Assembly (NCBI GenBank): GCA_903893565.1 | Contig: CAITMU010000012.1 | Location: 1-39,880, forward strand | Reading direction: 5' to 3' | Length of the DNA stretch: 39,880 nt | Source: an uncultured beta proteobacterium | Lineage (GTDB): Bacteria > Pseudomonadota > Gammaproteobacteria > Burkholderiales > SG8-41 | Shown: one piece after another, positions 25,670 through 34,386 of the stretch | How the letters are laid out: each line of letters starts with the position of its first letter | Position numbering within the stretch: the stretch's first letter is position 1 | Position numbers and translations under genes: made by a program | Notes under the pieces: generated by a model | Databases searched by the model: none | The model's input: the letters and a program-made list of their open reading frames with translations, nothing else | What the model was told of the DNA's origin: nothing

Positions 25670-26659
25670 TTACAAAGCACTTTCAGCAGCAATGCCTGCG
25701 GCTTGCATGACTTTACGCCAACGTAAAGTTTCCGTTCTGATCTTCTCATGCATCGCTTGCTCGGTTGAACCACTCGGCTCAATACCTTGAGCCAGCACAC
25801 GCGCTTCAAAATCCTCTGATGACACAGCCCGGTTCAAGTCACGGTTAATCTTATGTACGATATCAAACGGGGTGCCCGCTGGCGCCAACAAACCATACCA
25901 GGTCGAATTGTTAAATCCCGGGACTGTTTCTGCCACTGTAGGATAATCGGGTGCCGCGCGGGTGCGTGTCGGGTGCCCAACTGCCAACATTTTTAATCGG
26001 CCCCCTTTAACATGCGGTAATGTTTGCGGTAATCCGGCAAACATTAGTTGCAATTGACCAGAGAGTAAATCAGTTAATGCAGGTCCACCGCCCTTATAAG
26101 GCACGTGCACTATATCAATCCCTGCCAACGCTTTTAACAACTCTCCACCCAAATGATTGGGCGTACCATTGCCCGGAGAACCATAATTATATTTGTGCGG
26201 ATTCAATTTCGCCAATTCAATAAATTCTTTGACGGTTTTTGCTGCTACCGAGGTATGCAACGTCAAACCAAAGGGCGCGCTGACCGCCTGCCCGACGCAG
26301 GCAAAATCCTTCAAAGGATCGTAACTTAATTTCACACCCAGCGCAGGTGAGACGACTAAACCGGCCGAAGTCCCCAACAGCAACGTGTAGCCATCAGCGG
26401 GCGCTTTGGCCCCCATGCCATGTCCCAAAGTGGAGCCTGCACCACTGCGATTATCAATCACCACCGATTGGCCCCACATCTGACTCAGTTTGCTGGCCAC
26501 CTCTCTTGCCGTAAAATCCACCGAAGCACCGGGTGGATACGGCACAATCAACCGTACGGGACGATTGGGATAACCCACCGATTGATCAATGGCCAAAGCG
26601 CCATTCGCACGCCACCCTACACTTAAAACCAACAAACATAAAATACGCCAATGTCTCAC
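25670..26659 (-). CDS. Bug/TctC-family periplasmic solute-binding protein (tandem copy 2)
   Basis: The 329-residue protein has the signal sequence WRILCLLVLSVGWRANGALA and Bug blocks YPNRPVRLIVPYPPGASVDF, VVIDNRSGAGSTLGHG, AKAPADGYTLLLGTSAGLVV, SPGNGTPNHLGGELL and VPYKGGGPALTDLLSGQLQ. The start is a GTG at 26659. It follows another Bug gene by 12 bases; the two proteins are related but clearly not recent duplicates. Paired Bug proteins in one operon may bind two forms of the same compound. The ligand is unknown. Confidence 0.9.
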   Translation of the reverse strand: MRHWRILCLLVLSVGWRANGALAIDQSVGYPNRPVRLIVPYPPGASVDFTAREVASKLSQMWGQSVVIDNRSGAGSTLGHGMGAKAPADGYTLLLGTSAGLVVSPALGVKLSYDPLKDFACVGQAVSAPFGLTLHTSVAAKTVKEFIELAKLNPHKYNYGSPGNGTPNHLGGELLKALAGIDIVHVPYKGGGPALTDLLSGQLQLMFAGLPQTLPHVKGGRLKMLAVGHPTRTRAAPDYPTVAETVPGFNNSTWYGLLAPAGTPFDIVHKINRDLNRAVSSEDFEARVLAQGIEPSGSTEQAMHEKIRTETLRWRKVMQAAGIAAESAL

Positions 26660-26671
26660 TCTTTTTTCCCC

Positions 26672-27649
26672 TTAGTCCAATTGAATATTCGCTAAACGAA
26701 TCACCGTCGCAATGCGTTTTGCATCGGCCCGCATAAATGATAAAAATTGGTCTGGCGTCGTGGGCTTGACCTCGGCCCCCTGCGCCATCAAGGCCTGCCC
26801 CATTTCGGCCTGGGAAAGAATTTGACTCAGCTCCTGATTTAATCGAGAGACAATGGAGCGGTCTATTTTTGCTGGACCAAACATTCCGTACCACAAAACA
26901 TACTCATAGCCTGGCACACCGGACTCAGCCACGGTTGGCAAATCCGGCACAGCCAAAGAGCGTTGCGCACCACTCACCGCAAGGGCGCGCAATTTGCCTG
27001 CACGCACCTGCGGCATTAGAGCGGGCATAGGATTAAACATCCATTGAATTTGACCACTGATGACATCAATAATGCCTGCCGCAGCTCCTTTATAAGGCAC
27101 ATGCGTCATTTGAACATGGGTCATGTATGATAAAAGCTCAGTGGCCAGGTGATTAGGAGAACCTAAACCTGCCGTGGCATAACGCAATTGACCCGGTTGT
27201 GCTTTTGCTGTTGCAATCAAATCTTTCACCGAATGCAAGGCTAAACTGGGATTGACCACAAGCATCTGTGGAATAACCACGATAAGACTAATGGCTACAA
27301 AATCCTTGAAGGTATCAAAAGGCATTTTTCGAGATAACAAAGGCAAAATTAATAGGCCACTCGAAGTTCCTAAAAGCAGTGTATGCCCGTCATTAGGCGC
27401 TCTTGCACACAGTTCTGTACCAATCATGCCACTGGCCCCGCCTCGATTGTCGACCACCACAGGTTGGCCTAATCGCTGACTTAAGAGCGGGGCGATCATA
27501 CGCGCTACGATATCGGTGCCGCCCCCCGGTGGATAGGTCACAATCCATCGTATCGCCTTTGAGGGGTAGCCTGAAGTTTGCTTTTCAGCCTGACAAATGC
27601 CCACGACACTGAGCAACAACGCAACGAGAATAGAAAAAGATATCTTCAT
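26672..27649 (-). CDS. Bug/TctC-family periplasmic solute-binding protein (tandem copy 1)
   Basis: The 325-residue protein has a clean signal peptide (ISFSILVALLLSVVGICQA) and the family blocks YPSKAIRWIVTYPPGGGTDI, VVVDNRGGASGMIGTELCAR, APNDGHTLLLGTSSGLLIL, YATAGLGSPNHLATELL and VPYKGAAAGIIDVISGQIQ. Its ATG overlaps the TGA of the preceding hydrolase-fold gene by 3 bases (ATGA), a sign of coupled translation. It is the first of two consecutive Bug genes. Confidence 0.92.
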   Translation of the reverse strand: MKISFSILVALLLSVVGICQAEKQTSGYPSKAIRWIVTYPPGGGTDIVARMIAPLLSQRLGQPVVVDNRGGASGMIGTELCARAPNDGHTLLLGTSSGLLILPLLSRKMPFDTFKDFVAISLIVVIPQMLVVNPSLALHSVKDLIATAKAQPGQLRYATAGLGSPNHLATELLSYMTHVQMTHVPYKGAAAGIIDVISGQIQWMFNPMPALMPQVRAGKLRALAVSGAQRSLAVPDLPTVAESGVPGYEYVLWYGMFGPAKIDRSIVSRLNQELSQILSQAEMGQALMAQGAEVKPTTPDQFLSFMRADAKRIATVIRLANIQLD

Positions 27650-28467
27650 ACTTCCGCCAAAAAATGAATAACTTTCGCTCCCACCACCTCAGCTTTCTCC
27701 CAACCCATACAAAAGCACGCCCCCGCCACCACCTCTGAGCGTAATTGTGCAAGCGCTTGATGAAATTCTTCTCGATACTTGAGGTAATAAAAATGCTCTC
27801 CAATCAAAAGTAAAATCGGCGTTCCTACGCGCTTTAGTTGCGCGTTCAATTCATACCGGTGCAGTGCATCCAATGCCTGCCATCGATCTCGTCCGACTTG
27901 AATTTGCGCCGTATTGACCCGGTCCATCCACCCCTGACTCGGTTGCATGGGGGCATGACCAGGATCATTGTTCATTAAAAATTCTAACGTTCGTGTCATA
28001 GGAAAACCCGAAGCATCCTCGGGCCTTAATCCATTTTTTAAAGGCGCATGCCGAGCATCGGCCACTTGGCGCGTGGCATAAAAAGGACAGTTTAATAATA
28101 TTGTTTTTTCGACCCGTTCGGCATGATTGGCCGCCAACTCAATACTCACTGCAGCACCCACCGCCTCACCCAACACACTAAATTGTTTAATGTTTAATGC
28201 ATCCGCCACCGCTAATACAGCGCCCGCATAATCGCCAATCGTAGGCGACTCGGCCAAGTGATCCGAATCTCCATGACTGGGGTAATCAATGGCAACCACC
28301 CTGAACTGCTTACCAAGCACCGCCATCAACTCCAAGTACAAGGCCGAAGACTGCTGATTAATGTGCTGTAAAAAAATCGCCCTATGATGGGGTGACCCAG
28401 TCGCCCGGTAATGGATATATCCCCATTTCGTTTCTAATAATGCCCGTTCAATTTTCAAAAGCGTCAT
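27646..28467 (-). CDS. Alpha/beta-hydrolase-fold protein without a visible catalytic triad
   Basis: This 273-residue protein has the fold signature of the alpha/beta hydrolases: IFLQHINQQSSALYLELMAVL, FRVVAIDYPSHGDSD, YAGAVLAVADALNIKQFSVL and ILLIGEHFYYLKYREEF. At the nucleophile elbow, where Gly-X-Ser-X-Gly is expected, it has GEAVG with Ala in place of Ser. The loop that normally carries the His reads GACFCMGWEKAEVV, with no His, and no clear acid is seen after the strand LLIGEH. It is thus probably not a standard esterase; a non-hydrolytic role or an unusual chemistry is possible. It leads a compact operon with two Bug proteins and a thioesterase. GGAG abuts the ATG too closely, so a TTG three codons later is an alternative start. 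Confidence 0.8.
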   Translation of the reverse strand: MTLLKIERALLETKWGYIHYRATGSPHHRAIFLQHINQQSSALYLELMAVLGKQFRVVAIDYPSHGDSDHLAESPTIGDYAGAVLAVADALNIKQFSVLGEAVGAAVSIELAANHAERVEKTILLNCPFYATRQVADARHAPLKNGLRPEDASGFPMTRTLEFLMNNDPGHAPMQPSQGWMDRVNTAQIQVGRDRWQALDALHRYELNAQLKRVGTPILLLIGEHFYYLKYREEFHQALAQLRSEVVAGACFCMGWEKAEVVGAKVIHFLAEV

Positions 28468-28762
28468 CTCCGTCGTTAGTACTCTTAGCGAAACGACCTA
28501 CGTCTTTTTCGCCACTTATTCATTTTCTCAAAAAACGTAGATTCATTACTTCAATCAAAGCTTTGCGCCCTTTTACACACGGGTCTGGGATGGGTTTTTT
28601 ATCCCTCCCTCTTTCCCACACAGGCTCTAGCTTGCGTTTTGGCGTTAACCAGACTCCAATGATAACGGATTCTATCCGTCTCGCAACGCGCTTTAATTTC
28701 AAGGTGCTATCATAGGCGAATACACCCTTTTACCTAATAAAAATTTTAAAAAAGTAAAGCCC
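28468..28762. other. 295-base divergent intergenic region
   Basis: The spacer separates the minus-strand hydrolase/Bug operon from the plus-strand FrsA-like hydrolase. Frames across it on both strands show no family features. A -10-like TATCAT lies shortly before the plus-strand gene without a convincing -35. Nothing else is recognised. Confidence 0.4.
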
Positions 28763-29962
28763 ATGAACCAGCCCACCTCGTCTTCTATGGTCAAATCCGA
28801 TGAACTGTCTTTCATGTATTTTCCCGAAGACTACCGATGGTCTCACGGCATCTTGATCGGATTAAATTCAGCCCCTTGGGGAGGCGCGGAAATTGACGAC
28901 ATCAACCGCATAGGACTTCGTCTTAAGAGCCAACTGGGTAATGATACGGCGTGGTTTCAGGAGTGGTCTAAGCAGGCGCAAAAAGTCGAGCGTGAGGGGC
29001 GCGCGCATTTGGCTGAAGGTCGACGAACCACCGCGGCTAGTCATTTATTTCGGGCTGCCAATTATTACCATGTCGGGGAAAGGTTTTTACAACCCAAAGC
29101 CAATGGTCTCGAAGCCTATAAACGTGGAGTTGATTGCTTTCGTGATGCAGCCAAACTGATTCGTCGGCCCTTGATCGAGTCGGTAGAAATCCCGTATGAA
29201 GGGGGATTCTTGCCAGCGTTATTGGTACACGCAGAAGACTGTGGACGCAAAGGCCCCGCTCCGGCCATGGTATATTTTGATGGCTTTGATGTCACTAAAG
29301 AAATTCAATATTTTAAGGGGGTGCCTGACCTAGCGGCTCGTGGGATTTCCTGTCTCATTGTAGACGGTCCGGGTAACGGTGAAGCGGTTCGCTTTCGCAA
29401 TCAATGGCTACACCATGAAACAGAACGCTACGCCACCGCAGCCTATGAGTTTTTGGCCGCTCGTTGCGACATCGATGCCAAGCGAATCGGGGTCATGGCC
29501 ATTAGCTTAGGTGGTTATTATGCACCACGTGCGGCCGCCTTTGAGCCGCGCTTTGCGGCCTGTATTGCGTGGGGAGCTCAATGGGATTATTGGGAAATAT
29601 GGCGCAGCCGATTTGAAAAGTTAGACAGTGGCAAACTGCCTTCGTTATCGGTTGCTTGGCAACACCTTTTGTGGATCTTCAATGTCAACACACGAGAAGA
29701 GGCCATGAAAAAATTAGAACCCTTCAAACTCGATGGGGTCGTGCAGAAAATCAACTGCCCCTTCTTAATGCTTCATGGCGAGGGTGACGAACAAATTCCT
29801 CTAGCCACTGCACAAAAATGTTTCGATGCCGTGGGTTCCAAACAAAAGACCTTTAAACTCTTTACCCGAGAAGAAGGGGGCTATCACCACTGCCAAATTG
29901 ATAACGCCACCATCGGCGTGGCTTACATGTGGGATTGGCTTGAATCCGTTTTTTTTAAATAA
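28763..29962 (+). CDS. Alpha/beta hydrolase, FrsA / 2,6-dihydropseudooxynicotine hydrolase type
   Basis: The 399-residue protein has a helical N-terminal cap (residues 1-135, with EWSKQAQKVEREGRAHLAEGR and HLFRAANYYHVGERF) and a C-terminal hydrolase domain. The catalytic Ser248 is in MAISLGGYYA, an Asp in HGEGDEQIPL and the His in GGYHHCQID. The layout matches the family of 2,6-dihydropseudooxynicotine hydrolase, which cleaves C-C or ester bonds in aromatic degradation and other settings; UMP: not applicable. The oxyanion region YFDGFDVTKE is also present. It stands alone on the plus strand with no SD stronger than AAAGTAAAG. Substrate unknown. Confidence 0.87.
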   Translation: MNQPTSSSMVKSDELSFMYFPEDYRWSHGILIGLNSAPWGGAEIDDINRIGLRLKSQLGNDTAWFQEWSKQAQKVEREGRAHLAEGRRTTAASHLFRAANYYHVGERFLQPKANGLEAYKRGVDCFRDAAKLIRRPLIESVEIPYEGGFLPALLVHAEDCGRKGPAPAMVYFDGFDVTKEIQYFKGVPDLAARGISCLIVDGPGNGEAVRFRNQWLHHETERYATAAYEFLAARCDIDAKRIGVMAISLGGYYAPRAAAFEPRFAACIAWGAQWDYWEIWRSRFEKLDSGKLPSLSVAWQHLLWIFNVNTREEAMKKLEPFKLDGVVQKINCPFLMLHGEGDEQIPLATAQKCFDAVGSKQKTFKLFTREEGGYHHCQIDNATIGVAYMWDWLESVFFK

Positions 29963-30032
29963 ATCGAAGCCTTAGACCCTAAAACCACGCCCCACCCCCC
30001 ACCCCCTCTAAATTCACTCATTCACTAAGTCG

Positions 30033-30533
30033 CTACGGTGCCGCTTCTAATGATTCGAGTAATAGGCTCAGACTCGCCTGAGCAAATTTCACCATATTGA
30101 CTTGTCGATCTGAAAGACCCGTTTGAATCGTACGGGTTTTTTCCATTACGCCAGCCACCGCAATCACGCAGTGTCCTGCGTTGTTACCATACTTGTTTCC
30201 CTGAGGACCTGCTGCGCCCGACTCACTAAGACCCCAATCCGCCAGAAGGTGCTCACGGATCACTCGGGCCTTTAACAAGCCATAGGGTTCACTTAAGCCC
30301 CGTATGCCTTGCAGCATCGATCGGTCCACATTCTTCAAGCTTAGCAAGGCATCTCTCGTATACATCACCATCCCGCCCTTGCAATAGGCCGAAGCGCCGG
30401 GTAACGCCAACAACGCGGCATTGATAAGACCGCCTGCTGAGGATTCCGCCACAGCAATCGTTTGATGACGTGCTTTAAGTAGGGCGGCTACTTTTTCTGC
30501 TAAAGGTAATAATTCTTTCAAAACTCCTCCCAT
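30033..30533 (-). CDS. CinA C-terminal / PncC-like amidohydrolase family protein
   Basis: The roughly 166-residue protein is a stand-alone CinA C-terminal domain. It shows IAVAESSAGGLINAALLALPGASAYCKGGMVMYT, where the usual AESCTGG is replaced by AESSAGG, then the DWGLSESGAAGPQGNKYG loop and CVIAVAGV. Canonical members (PncC) deamidate nicotinamide mononucleotide in pyridine nucleotide recycling. The changed motif marks a divergent branch whose activity is not proven. The start at 30533 is uncertain: a strong GGAGGAG lies just after it and a TTG at codon 5 follows it closely. It diverges from the Bug/UGSC operon. Confidence 0.82.
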   Translation of the reverse strand: MGGVLKELLPLAEKVAALLKARHQTIAVAESSAGGLINAALLALPGASAYCKGGMVMYTRDALLSLKNVDRSMLQGIRGLSEPYGLLKARVIREHLLADWGLSESGAAGPQGNKYGNNAGHCVIAVAGVMEKTRTIQTGLSDRQVNMVKFAQASLSLLLESLEAAP

Positions 30534-30723
30534 TTTACATGCCAAGATGTAGACCTTCTTAACCTACGGAACCACTATTGCAGTATAACCAATTTGCCAT
30601 AAAGTCTACAAAGAATGGGCTTTGAGTGAAGTATCGACTCGAATTGGATTAAAATTTCATAATCAGAAGATGACAAGAACGGCTCAATGTATGCACTGCT
30701 CGAATCTAGGATAAATCAAGACG

Positions 30724-31743
30724 ATGCACTTCTATAAAACATTAGCGTCTGCCTGCCTAAAAAAAACACATTCCCCCTTCATCGCTTTGGCGATAGGTGC
30801 CTTGGGTCTAGGGGCATTGGGGATGAACGTAAGCTTTGCTGAAGACTATCCGTCTCGTCCCATTCGCTTTGTCGTCCCCTTTGCTTCCAGTGGAGGGGGA
30901 GATCTTATTATTCGAAAACTATCGCAAAAGCTCTCAGAAAAACTCGGTCAAGGCGTCATTGTCGACAACCGCTCAGGGGCTGGTGGCAACGTCGGTACGG
31001 AGATCGTAGCCCATGCGCCTGCCGATGGGTATACGCTCGTCATGGCCAATATCTCTCCTTTTGCCATCAACCCCAGCATCTACAAAAAAATGGCCTTTAA
31101 TGCCATCACCGATTTTGCCCCTATTTCCCTGATTGCCACGTTTCCCAATATTTTTGTTATTCACCCTTCAGTGCCCGCTCAATCCGTGCGAGGTTTTGTC
31201 GAGTTTGCCCGTAGCCGACCCGGACAACTCACCTATGCATCCTCTGGTAACGGCAGCACCACCCAGTTGTCTGCCGAGTTTTTCAAAATGCAAGCCAAAA
31301 TAGAATTGATTCACATCCCCTTTAAAGGTGGGGGTCAAGCGCTGATTGATCTATTGTCTGGACACGTCACGATGTATTTCAGTAGTGTGCCAGGGGCCAT
31401 TCCCCATATCCGCTCGCAACGACTCAGGGCGCTGGCCGTCACGAGCCTTAGCCGTAGTCAAGCCTCGCCAGAAACACCCACCTTGTCCGAATCCGGTTAC
31501 CCGGGATTTGAAGCCGTTACTTGGATCGGCGCGGCAGGGCCTGCAGGGCTACCGAATCCCATCGTCAATCGACTTAACAAAGAGATCGTGGAAATTATGA
31601 ATTTGCCCGACATGCGTGATGGACTGGTCAAACAGGGGGCTGAATCACAAACTTCGACCCCCGAAGCGTTTGCTCTTTATATAAAAAATGAAACCGCAAA
31701 ATGGGCAAAAATTGTTCATCAGACGGGATTAAGCGCCCAATGA
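30724..31743 (+). CDS. Bug/TctC-family periplasmic solute-binding protein
   Basis: This 339-residue protein has a late signal segment (FIALAIGALGLGALGMNVSFA) and all Bug blocks: YPSRPIRFVVPFASSGGGD, VIVDNRSGAGGNVGTE, AHAPADGYTLVMANIS, YASSGNGSTTQLSAEFF, IPFKGGGQALIDLLSGHVT. Its stop overlaps the start of a second, leaderless Bug-like gene by an ATGA junction, and the UGSC selenoprotein gene follows. The three are probably one operon, linking a bound ligand to the selenoprotein. Confidence 0.92.
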   Translation: MHFYKTLASACLKKTHSPFIALAIGALGLGALGMNVSFAEDYPSRPIRFVVPFASSGGGDLIIRKLSQKLSEKLGQGVIVDNRSGAGGNVGTEIVAHAPADGYTLVMANISPFAINPSIYKKMAFNAITDFAPISLIATFPNIFVIHPSVPAQSVRGFVEFARSRPGQLTYASSGNGSTTQLSAEFFKMQAKIELIHIPFKGGGQALIDLLSGHVTMYFSSVPGAIPHIRSQRLRALAVTSLSRSQASPETPTLSESGYPGFEAVTWIGAAGPAGLPNPIVNRLNKEIVEIMNLPDMRDGLVKQGAESQTSTPEAFALYIKNETAKWAKIVHQTGLSAQ

Positions 31744-32639
31744 TGCATTCAACGCCATTACAAATTATTCTCGGATTTTCTAAAGGCAGTGCATCGGATG
31801 ACATTGCCCATTTAATCGCACCGGCTTTGGGCGAAGAACTGAAAAGAGAGGTTCAAATTAAACGACTGACGGGTGAGAGTGGCACCTTGGGCGCACAGGC
31901 CGTTGCCCTGAGCCGCCCTGATGGCAACTGCCTTTTTATGGCAACCCTCGGCACCCATGCGCTAGCGCCTCATATGCGTGAAGACTTAGCCTACCATCCA
32001 TTAGAAGATTTTAGTCCCATAGGCTTACTCACCCATTCCCCCATGATTTTAGCCTGTGCCCCCAACCTCTCGGTGAACAACGCCCTCGATTTGATTGAAC
32101 GGGCTCGGGAGCAACCAAATACCCTAGCCTACGGCACTTCGGCCATCGGAGGCGCTCCCCACTTAAGCGCTGAATTATTTCAAAAACGAACAGGAATTCG
32201 ACTAAAGCATGCACCCTATGAACAAACCCAACAATTGTATGCTGATCTGCTGCAAGGGCACATTGCGTTAAGCTTTAACAATATCATGTCTATGCGACCT
32301 CACTGCCTAAGCGGGGCGTTAAAGGGCCTGGGGATCACTAGTCGCGAACGTTCTGCCGTAGTACCTCAGATACCCACCCTACACGAATTGGGTATTGTTG
32401 ATTGCGAAGTCTCCAACTGGCTGGGGCTCGTGGCACCGAAGGCAACCCCGGCGGCTATTTTAAACACGCTGTCGAAAGCCGCGCACGCCGCCTTGCAGCG
32501 CCCACTCATTCAAAAAACGTTAGCCGCTTCAGGACTTACAGCCAGCGGTTCAGACCCACAGTTTTTTGCGCAATTTTTAATGCAAGAATTCAATCGTTGG
32601 CAACCGATTGTGAAAGATTTTTCGCATCATCAGACTTAA
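31740..32639 (+). CDS. Bug/TctC-like protein without signal peptide
   Basis: The 299-residue protein starts MMHSTPLQIILGFSKGSASD, that is, directly in the first beta strand of the Bug fold, with no hydrophobic leader; reading further upstream in frame gives only polar residues. The rest follows the family closely: YHPLEDFSPIGLL, YGTSAIGGAPHLSAELF, LYADLLQGHIALSFNNI and VPQIPTLHELGI. The ligand loop that is normally VVDNRxGAGG reads KRLTGESGTLGAQ. The start overlaps the upstream Bug stop (ATGA). It would remain in the cytoplasm, where Bug proteins are not expected, perhaps as a sensor of the same ligand or an enzyme subunit. Loss of the leader by mutation is the alternative. Confidence 0.85.
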   Translation: MMHSTPLQIILGFSKGSASDDIAHLIAPALGEELKREVQIKRLTGESGTLGAQAVALSRPDGNCLFMATLGTHALAPHMREDLAYHPLEDFSPIGLLTHSPMILACAPNLSVNNALDLIERAREQPNTLAYGTSAIGGAPHLSAELFQKRTGIRLKHAPYEQTQQLYADLLQGHIALSFNNIMSMRPHCLSGALKGLGITSRERSAVVPQIPTLHELGIVDCEVSNWLGLVAPKATPAAILNTLSKAAHAALQRPLIQKTLAASGLTASGSDPQFFAQFLMQEFNRWQPIVKDFSHHQT

Positions 32640-32742
32640 TTCAAAGACGAATGCGGCCCAATAACGCTACCCCATTTCACTAAATTCGAAGCCCATAAAG
32701 ACCATTCCCCCTTACTCATTATTATTAACAGGAGTCCCTACA

Positions 32743-34368
32743 ATGAATCAAAGTGTTATTCTTAATCCCTGCGCGCCTTCCGGTGCGGGACTACAACAAC
32801 CTTGGAAATCAATCGACACGCTACAAGGCAAGGTCGTTGCGGTTATCGATAATTCTAAACCCAACTTCAATCACTTAGCCGCCGAACTGGAACAACTCCT
32901 CGTCAAACGATACGGGGTGGCTAAAGTCATTCACCATCGAAAAAGAGCGGCCTCCATTCCTGCCGCCGATTCAATCTACGAACAGATCGAGGCAGAATGC
33001 GATCTCGTTATTACAGGCTCTGGCGACTGAGGTTCCTGCACATCGTGGAGTGTCCACGATACCGCAGAAGTGACTAAGCGCGGCATTCCGGCTATTACCG
33101 TTTGTTCAACCGCATTTATTGTTCTGGGTCGTAAGCAACTTAAAGCACTGGGCTGTGAGAACCATCCTATTGCCATCATTCCACACCCTTTTGGCATTTC
33201 CACCCGCGAGCAAGTCAAATCGATTGCGGAGAAGTGTGTCGATGATATTGCTCGCATTGCGATAGACCCTAAGGCAGGGACGCCCACCGGTGCGCAAGCG
33301 GTGCGTTTGCCTGCCAGCGCAAAAGCGGATCGGATCGAGGTACCAGAAGATAGCGAGGAATTCGATCTATTCTGTATCGAACGACGCTGGAGCGACGGCT
33401 TCCCCTTACGCCCACCGACCTTAGATCGGGTGGAGCGTATGATTCAAGCCAGTGGTCGCGAAGCCCATGAGTTGATTGCAATCGTACAACCAGGGTTTGG
33501 TGCCGCTACGGTAGAGGGCATTGCCATTAATGCCGTCATGGCCGGATGTCGTCCCGAATACATCAACACCCTGATTGCTGCGGTGGAGGCAATTACCGAC
33601 CGACGGTTTAACCTGCAGGGTATTCAGGCAACTACTAACCCGGCAACACCCATGATCATTGTCAACGGGCCTGAAGCGCGAGCCTTAGGTGTCAATGGAC
33701 ATTTAAACTGCCTAGGGCAGGGGCACTGGGCCAATGCGACCCTAGGTCGTGCTTTGCGCCTGGTCTTGCAAAATATTGGCGGCACACTACCCGGTGAAAT
33801 GGATAGAGCCACTCAAGGTCAACCCGGTAAATACTCTTTTTGTTTTGCAGAAAATGAAGCCGATAGCCCTTGGGAACCACTACACGTAGAAAGGGGTTTT
33901 GAGATAAACGACAGCACCGTCACCTTGGTCGGCGCCGCCGGCACGGTTAACTTCAACACCCATGCTAAAGATGCCACAGATTTATTAAAAGTCTTTGCCG
34001 ATAGCATTTGCTTTCCCACTAACAATGACTATTATTTTGGGGGTGAGCCTTGGTTGTTGATTTCTCCCGAACATGCTGAAATTCTGCACCGTGAAGGGCT
34101 CAGTAAAAAACAGATCAAATCACGGCTGTGGCATCAATCTCAATTAAGCGTTGATCGACTGGCCGCCAAAGATCGGATGCGCTTACAACACACACGAGGT
34201 GCTGAGTTGGGGGTGTTTACCGACTCGACCCGTATCCCTATTTCCATCAAACCAGAAGAAGTCAGCCTCATTGTGGCAGGGGGGCCTGGCACCCATTCCG
34301 TTCATGTACCCACATTTGGGCACACACGCTCGGTCACGCGCAGAATCAAGACGGGGGTGAAGATTTAA
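32743..34368 (+). CDS. UGSC-family selenoprotein with long C-terminal domain (in-frame TGA)
   Basis: Read through the TGA at 33028-33030, this is one 541-residue protein. The N-terminal domain holds VITGSGD-U-GSCTSWSVHD, the hallmark of the UGSC selenoprotein family first reported from marine metagenomes, then TKRGIPAITVCSTAF and ITPHPFG-type sequence (IPHPFGIST). Selenocysteine is residue 96. From about residue 190 a second domain of some 350 residues follows (EEFDLFCIERRWSDGFPLRPP, QPGFGAATVEGIAINAVMAG, VNGPEARALGVNGHLNCLGQG, LIVAGGPGTHSVHVP); I do not recognise its function. A SECIS-like hairpin lies at 33036-33067. GGAG precedes the ATG. The SCxxx-type redox motif suggests a thiol/selenol reaction on a substrate delivered through the neighbouring Bug proteins. 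A gene caller ignoring Sec would split it. Confidence 0.9.
33031..33067 (+). promoter_or_regulatory. SECIS-like hairpin after the UGSC TGA
   Basis: AUCGUGG (33042-33048) pairs perfectly with CCACGAU (33054-33060) around the loop AGUGU, and below an internal loop CUGC (33036-33039) pairs with GCAG (33064-33067). The second loop base is G, 20 bases after the UGA. Position, stem and loop agree with known bacterial SECIS elements. Confidence 0.8.
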
Positions 34369-34386
34369 ATAATCCATAGCCCCACC

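Noticed and set aside
28392..28715. A 107-residue plus-strand frame over the hydrolase start and the spacer
   Set aside because: It overlaps the real hydrolase gene on the other strand, and has no recognisable domain or ribosome site.
29963..30032. C-rich run in the convergent gap, considered as a structured element
   Set aside because: It consists of simple C runs and a CATTCACTCATTCAC duplication, without pairing partners.
33028..33030. Reading the UGSC gene as a short 95-residue protein plus a separate gene
   Set aside because: The TGA is in the known Sec-Gly-Ser-Cys motif and the following codons continue the same family. No ribosome site precedes a start for the second part.
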